From Paracoccaceae bacterium (GTDB lineage: Bacteria; Pseudomonadota; Alphaproteobacteria; Rhodobacterales; Rhodobacteraceae), in NCBI GenBank assembly GCA_007129775.1, contig SKUV01000273.1:1-17572 (forward strand): 17,572 nt of DNA. The letters are read 5' to 3'. Below, piece after piece: positions 14,828-17,572 of this stretch (position 1 is its first letter; the number at the start of each line of letters is the position of its first letter). The position numbers and the translations under genes are program-made. The notes below the pieces were generated by a model. The model was not told the DNA's origin, ran no database searches, and saw only the letters and a program-made list of their open reading frames with translations.

Positions 14828-15760
14828 ATGCGGCTCGAGTGGATCGAAGACATCCTTGCCGTGGCGGAGCACGGATCGTTCGAGGCTGCCTGCAAGCAGC
14901 GCAATGTCTCGCAGCCGGCCTTTTCGCGCCGCATCCGCAAGATCGAACAGGCGCTGGGCACGACGCTTTTCGATCGCTCGGCGCGTCCCGCGCGACTGGC
15001 GCCGCATATTCCCGACCTTGTCGACCGCATGCGGGATCTGTCCGCAGGCCTGCGCGACCTCGCCCGCGCGCTGAGCGACACCAATCGCACGCAGCGCCGG
15101 CGTGTGGTCATCGCCACGCAGCATTCCATCGCAGCGACCTCGACGCCCGAGATCATCGAGCGCTACGCCGGTCTGGACTGTGAAACGCGGCTGCGGTCGG
15201 CCAATCGTGATGATTGTATCGCCCAGATCATGACCCGGCGCGCCGACATCGCCCTGATCCACGACGTTGCCGGCGCCCAGGAGATCCGCGGGGTCGAATT
15301 CCTCGATGTCGCGCATATCGGCACCGAAACGCTCATGCCGGTATACGCCAGCGCCTGGCTGGACAGGCTGAATGAACGGTTCCGGCATGGCGAGTTGCCG
15401 ATCATCGCCTATCCTTCGGATGTGTTCCTCGGTCAGGTCCAGCGGCGGATCATCTTTCCGCGGCTGACGAAGGTCGGAGTGGTCCGGACGCGGCTCGAAA
15501 CCGCGCTGACGCTGGCGGCGCTGCAATTCGCCCGATCCGGGATGGGGGTCGCCTGGGTTCCGGAGCACCTCGCCAAGGCCGATATCCTGCAGGACAGGCT
15601 GCTGGATCTGAGCGGCAGCCTGCCTGCGATCTCGATGCGGATTCTGGCGGCACGTGTCATCGACAGCGATGCTCCGATCGTGGATGCGGTCTGGAAACGG
15701 GTCTGCCGGATCGCGCCCTCGGCAGATGCGCGATCCGACAGCGAGGCCCCGCGAAGGTGA
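14828..15760 (+). CDS. LysR-family transcriptional regulator
   Basis: The 310-residue protein starts with a LysR winged helix-turn-helix: MRLEWIEDILAVAEHGSF leads into the recognition helix region NVSQPAFSRRIRKIEQALG (about residues 31-49) and then TTLFDRSARP. A linker helix follows, and residues from about 95 form the two-lobed effector domain, with the late GMGVAWVPEHL stretch typical of the family. ATG 14828 is chosen because AAGGAG lies five bases upstream; the frame stays open to 14771, but that would absorb the regulatory repeats. It is divergent from the alpha/beta hydrolase gene, the standard layout for LysR and its target. It could also act on the central operon, whose promoter lies about 1.1 kb away. 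The inducer is unknown. Confidence 0.93.
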   Translation: MRLEWIEDILAVAEHGSFEAACKQRNVSQPAFSRRIRKIEQALGTTLFDRSARPARLAPHIPDLVDRMRDLSAGLRDLARALSDTNRTQRRRVVIATQHSIAATSTPEIIERYAGLDCETRLRSANRDDCIAQIMTRRADIALIHDVAGAQEIRGVEFLDVAHIGTETLMPVYASAWLDRLNERFRHGELPIIAYPSDVFLGQVQRRIIFPRLTKVGVVRTRLETALTLAALQFARSGMGVAWVPEHLAKADILQDRLLDLSGSLPAISMRILAARVIDSDAPIVDAVWKRVCRIAPSADARSDSEAPRR

Positions 15761-15890
15761 GGTTGGGGAGCATCGCCGCGACGCGCCCCATGGATGGGTG
15801 GGAACGGGTCTTCGCCGATGTATCTATATACCGGAACCCTTGGACGAAGCGCCTGACCGGGTGTTTCCGCCGCCTTTGCAGGATGCGCAG
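15761..15890 (+). promoter_or_regulatory. Gap upstream of the DNA ligase gene with an AT-rich dyad
   Basis: The 130-base gap holds no gene. GTAT-CTAT-ATAC (15820-15831) is a small AT-rich dyad including TATATA, a possible -10 or repressor site for the ligase gene; no matching -35 is clear. The reading frame of the ligase stays open upstream across this gap, but the sequence there looks non-coding. Confidence 0.3.
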
Positions 15891-17516
15891 ATGGAATCCT
15901 TCGCCGCCCTTTTCACCGCGCTCGACGGGACCACCCGCACCAAGGCGCGGGTAGCAGCGCTTGCCGGGTATTTCCGGACCGCACCGCCCGGTGACCGGCT
16001 CTGGACGATCGCGCTCTTGTCCGGGCGCCGACCACGGCGCAGCGTTTCGACGGCGGAGTTGCGGCAATGGGCGGCCGAGGCGGCGGGTATTCCGCTCTGG
16101 CTGTTCGAGACGGCCTATCCCGTGGTCGGGGATCTGGCCGAAACCATCGCGCTGGTGCTGCCGGCTCCCAAGGCGCGCCCCATGGCCTCCCCCGACGCGC
16201 CGTCCGCACCGGGGCCGGAGCGCAGCCTGGCCGACTGGATCGAGGGGCTGCGCAGCCTGCAGGGCGCCGATACCGATACCCGCCGGGCCTACGTCCTCGA
16301 TGCCTGGAGCGGGCTTGATGCCACCGGGCGCTTCGTCTTCAACAAGCTGATCACCGGTGGCTTCCGGATGGGGGTCAGCCAGGGGCTGATGACCCGCGCG
16401 CTGGCCGAGGCGACGGGGATCGACGCGGCGCTGATCGCCCACCGGCTGATGGGTGACTGGACGCCCGACACCACCTCTTTCGACCGGCTTGTGCTGCAGG
16501 ACAGCCCCGGCGATGCCGCCGCCCGGCCCTATCCCTTCTGCCTTGCCCATGGCCTGAGCGAAAGGCCCGAGGCGCTGGGCGATCCGGGCGCCTGGTTCGC
16601 CGACTGGAAATGGGATGGTATCCGCGGCCAGTTGATCCGCCGCGCGGGCGATCTGCAGATCTGGTCGCGCGGCGAGGAACTGATGACCGACCGCTTTCCC
16701 GAACTGCACATCGCGCGCGATCTGCTGCCCGATGGCTGCGTGCTCGACGGCGAACTGCTCGCCTGGGCGGAGGGCGCACCGCTGCCCTTTGCCGCCCTGC
16801 AACGGCGGATCGGGCGCAAGAGCGTGCCCAAACGGCTGCTGGCCGAGGCGCCGGTGATCCTGTGCGCCTATGATCTGCTGGAATGGCAGGGGACTGACCT
16901 GCGCGCCCGCCCCTTTGCCGAACGCCGTGCCCTGCTGGAGGCGGCGTTCGCGCCGCTGCCGGCGCAGGCGCCCCTGCGGCTCGCGCCCGAGATCCCTTTC
17001 GACGACTGGCAGGGCCTCGCCGCCATCCGGGCGCAGGCACGCAGCCGGCGTGCCGAGGGTGTGATGCTCAAACGCCGCGACAGCCCCTATCACGCCGGCC
17101 GCAAGCGCGGCGACTGGTGGAAATGGAAGCTCGATCCCCGCAGCGTGGATGCGGTGATGATCTATGCCCAGGCGGGGCACGGCCGGCGCGCGACGCTGTA
17201 TACCGACTTTACCTTCGCGCTGCGCGACGGCGATGATCTGGTGCCCTTCGCCAAAGCCTATTCCGGGCTGACCGATGCCGAATTCGCCGAGATCACCCGC
17301 TGGGTGCGCCGCAACACGCTGGAACGCTTCGGCCCGGTGCGGCGGGTGAAGCCGGAACTGGTGTTCGAGATCGCCTTCGAGGGCATTCAGGAAAGCCCGC
17401 GCCACCGCTCGGGTCTCGCGCTGCGCTTTCCGCGCATGTTGCGCTGGCGCCGGGACAAGCGCGTGGCCGAGATCGACAGGATCGAGTCCCTGCGCGCGAT
17501 GCTGGAGGAGCCGTGA
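15891..17516 (+). CDS. ATP-dependent DNA ligase (bacterial PP_1105-type)
   Basis: This 541-residue enzyme seals DNA nicks using ATP. The N-terminal DNA-binding domain (about 1-200) contains FNKLITGGFRMGVS, typical of ATP ligases. The nucleotidyltransferase domain follows: adenylated lysine K240 in KWDG (240-243), LDGE (285-288), AYDLLEW (326-332), EGVMLK (389-394) and WWKWK (409-413). The C-terminal OB fold ends near PRHRSGLALRFPRMLRWRRDK, split by basic residues. ATG 15891 is chosen because AGGA (15880-15883) sits seven bases upstream and the length matches the family; the open frame back to 15654 runs through the lysR gene. In many bacteria such ligases form a repair cluster with an exonuclease, a helicase and a phosphoesterase; only the ligase is in view. 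It appears unrelated to the catabolic genes on its left. Confidence 0.94.
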   Translation: MESFAALFTALDGTTRTKARVAALAGYFRTAPPGDRLWTIALLSGRRPRRSVSTAELRQWAAEAAGIPLWLFETAYPVVGDLAETIALVLPAPKARPMASPDAPSAPGPERSLADWIEGLRSLQGADTDTRRAYVLDAWSGLDATGRFVFNKLITGGFRMGVSQGLMTRALAEATGIDAALIAHRLMGDWTPDTTSFDRLVLQDSPGDAAARPYPFCLAHGLSERPEALGDPGAWFADWKWDGIRGQLIRRAGDLQIWSRGEELMTDRFPELHIARDLLPDGCVLDGELLAWAEGAPLPFAALQRRIGRKSVPKRLLAEAPVILCAYDLLEWQGTDLRARPFAERRALLEAAFAPLPAQAPLRLAPEIPFDDWQGLAAIRAQARSRRAEGVMLKRRDSPYHAGRKRGDWWKWKLDPRSVDAVMIYAQAGHGRRATLYTDFTFALRDGDDLVPFAKAYSGLTDAEFAEITRWVRRNTLERFGPVRRVKPELVFEIAFEGIQESPRHRSGLALRFPRMLRWRRDKRVAEIDRIESLRAMLEEP

Positions 17517-17572
17517 CCCCGGGCGCGGCGCGGCGCCGCGCGCAATGCCCGCCCGCGGCCCGGCACGGGCCA
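17513..17572 (+). other. Right edge: possible start of an overlapping next gene, or GC-rich non-coding tail
   Basis: A GTG at 17513 overlaps the ligase stop in a GTGA junction and its frame is open to the window end (about 20 codons, starting MTPGAARRRA). An ATG at 17545 opens another frame. Neither resembles a known protein in the few residues available. The palindrome GCGCGGCGCCGCGC (17528-17541) lies here and has no T-run. In ligase repair clusters a helicase gene often follows, but this cannot be recognised here. Confidence 0.25.

Noticed and set aside
15657..17405. Minus-strand open frame of 582 codons opposite the ligase
   Set aside because: All ligase motifs are on the plus strand; the antisense protein is Gly/Arg/Pro-rich with no domain.
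17528..17541. Terminator after the DNA ligase gene
   Set aside because: The GC palindrome has no T-run and an almost identical word (13893-13904) occurs elsewhere, so it may just reflect extreme GC content.

Overview
The window is a GC-rich, densely packed stretch of bacterial chromosome. The strong C/G third-position bias, the protein sequences (ABC importers, FCD-type GntR, CuyA/D-cysteine desulfhydrase-like enzyme, PP_1105-type DNA ligase) and the Shine-Dalgarno starts mixed with GTG/TTG starts fit an alphaproteobacterium, most likely of the order Rhodobacterales. That placement is inference from protein resemblance; there is no rRNA or other marker gene. No tRNA, rRNA, CRISPR array, transposase or integrase was seen.

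Layout. (1) Positions 1-3748, minus strand: a carbohydrate-type (CUT1) ABC importer, transcribed as binding protein, two permeases and an ATPase that runs off the left edge. A divergent FadR-type GntR regulator (4051-4884, +) faces it across about 300 bp that hold small dyads. (2) 5061-5852, +: a cytoplasmic serine hydrolase of the class A beta-lactamase/DD-peptidase fold, convergent with the next operon. (3) 13584-5872, minus strand: a six-gene operon with a PLP-dependent D-cysteine desulfhydrase/cysteate sulfo-lyase-like enzyme, a family 5 (peptide) binding protein, DppB- and DppC-like permeases, a fused DppD-DppF-like ATPase and a dihydroorotase/D-aminoacylase-like amidohydrolase. A striking 11+5+11 palindrome lies upstream of its first gene. 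(4) 13908-14762 (-), an alpha/beta hydrolase, divergent from 14828-15760 (+), a LysR regulator; between them are two 12-bp direct repeats 21 bp apart. (5) 15891-17516, +: an ATP-dependent DNA ligase, with a possible overlapping next gene at the right edge.

How it may work together. The central operon joins uptake of a peptide-like compound to an amide-bond hydrolase and a PLP lyase that would release ammonium and a sulfur species. The neighbouring serine hydrolase, amidohydrolase and alpha/beta hydrolase suggest the imported compound is a blocked, cyclic or D-configured sulfur amino-acid derivative. This is a hypothesis from gene content; the substrate cannot be read from the sequence.

Non-coding structure is unusually regular. 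Both binding-protein genes are followed by a perfect 12-bp-stem hairpin before the first permease, two further hairpins sit in other gaps of the central operon, and a CTTGTG(C) element appears in every major regulatory gap.
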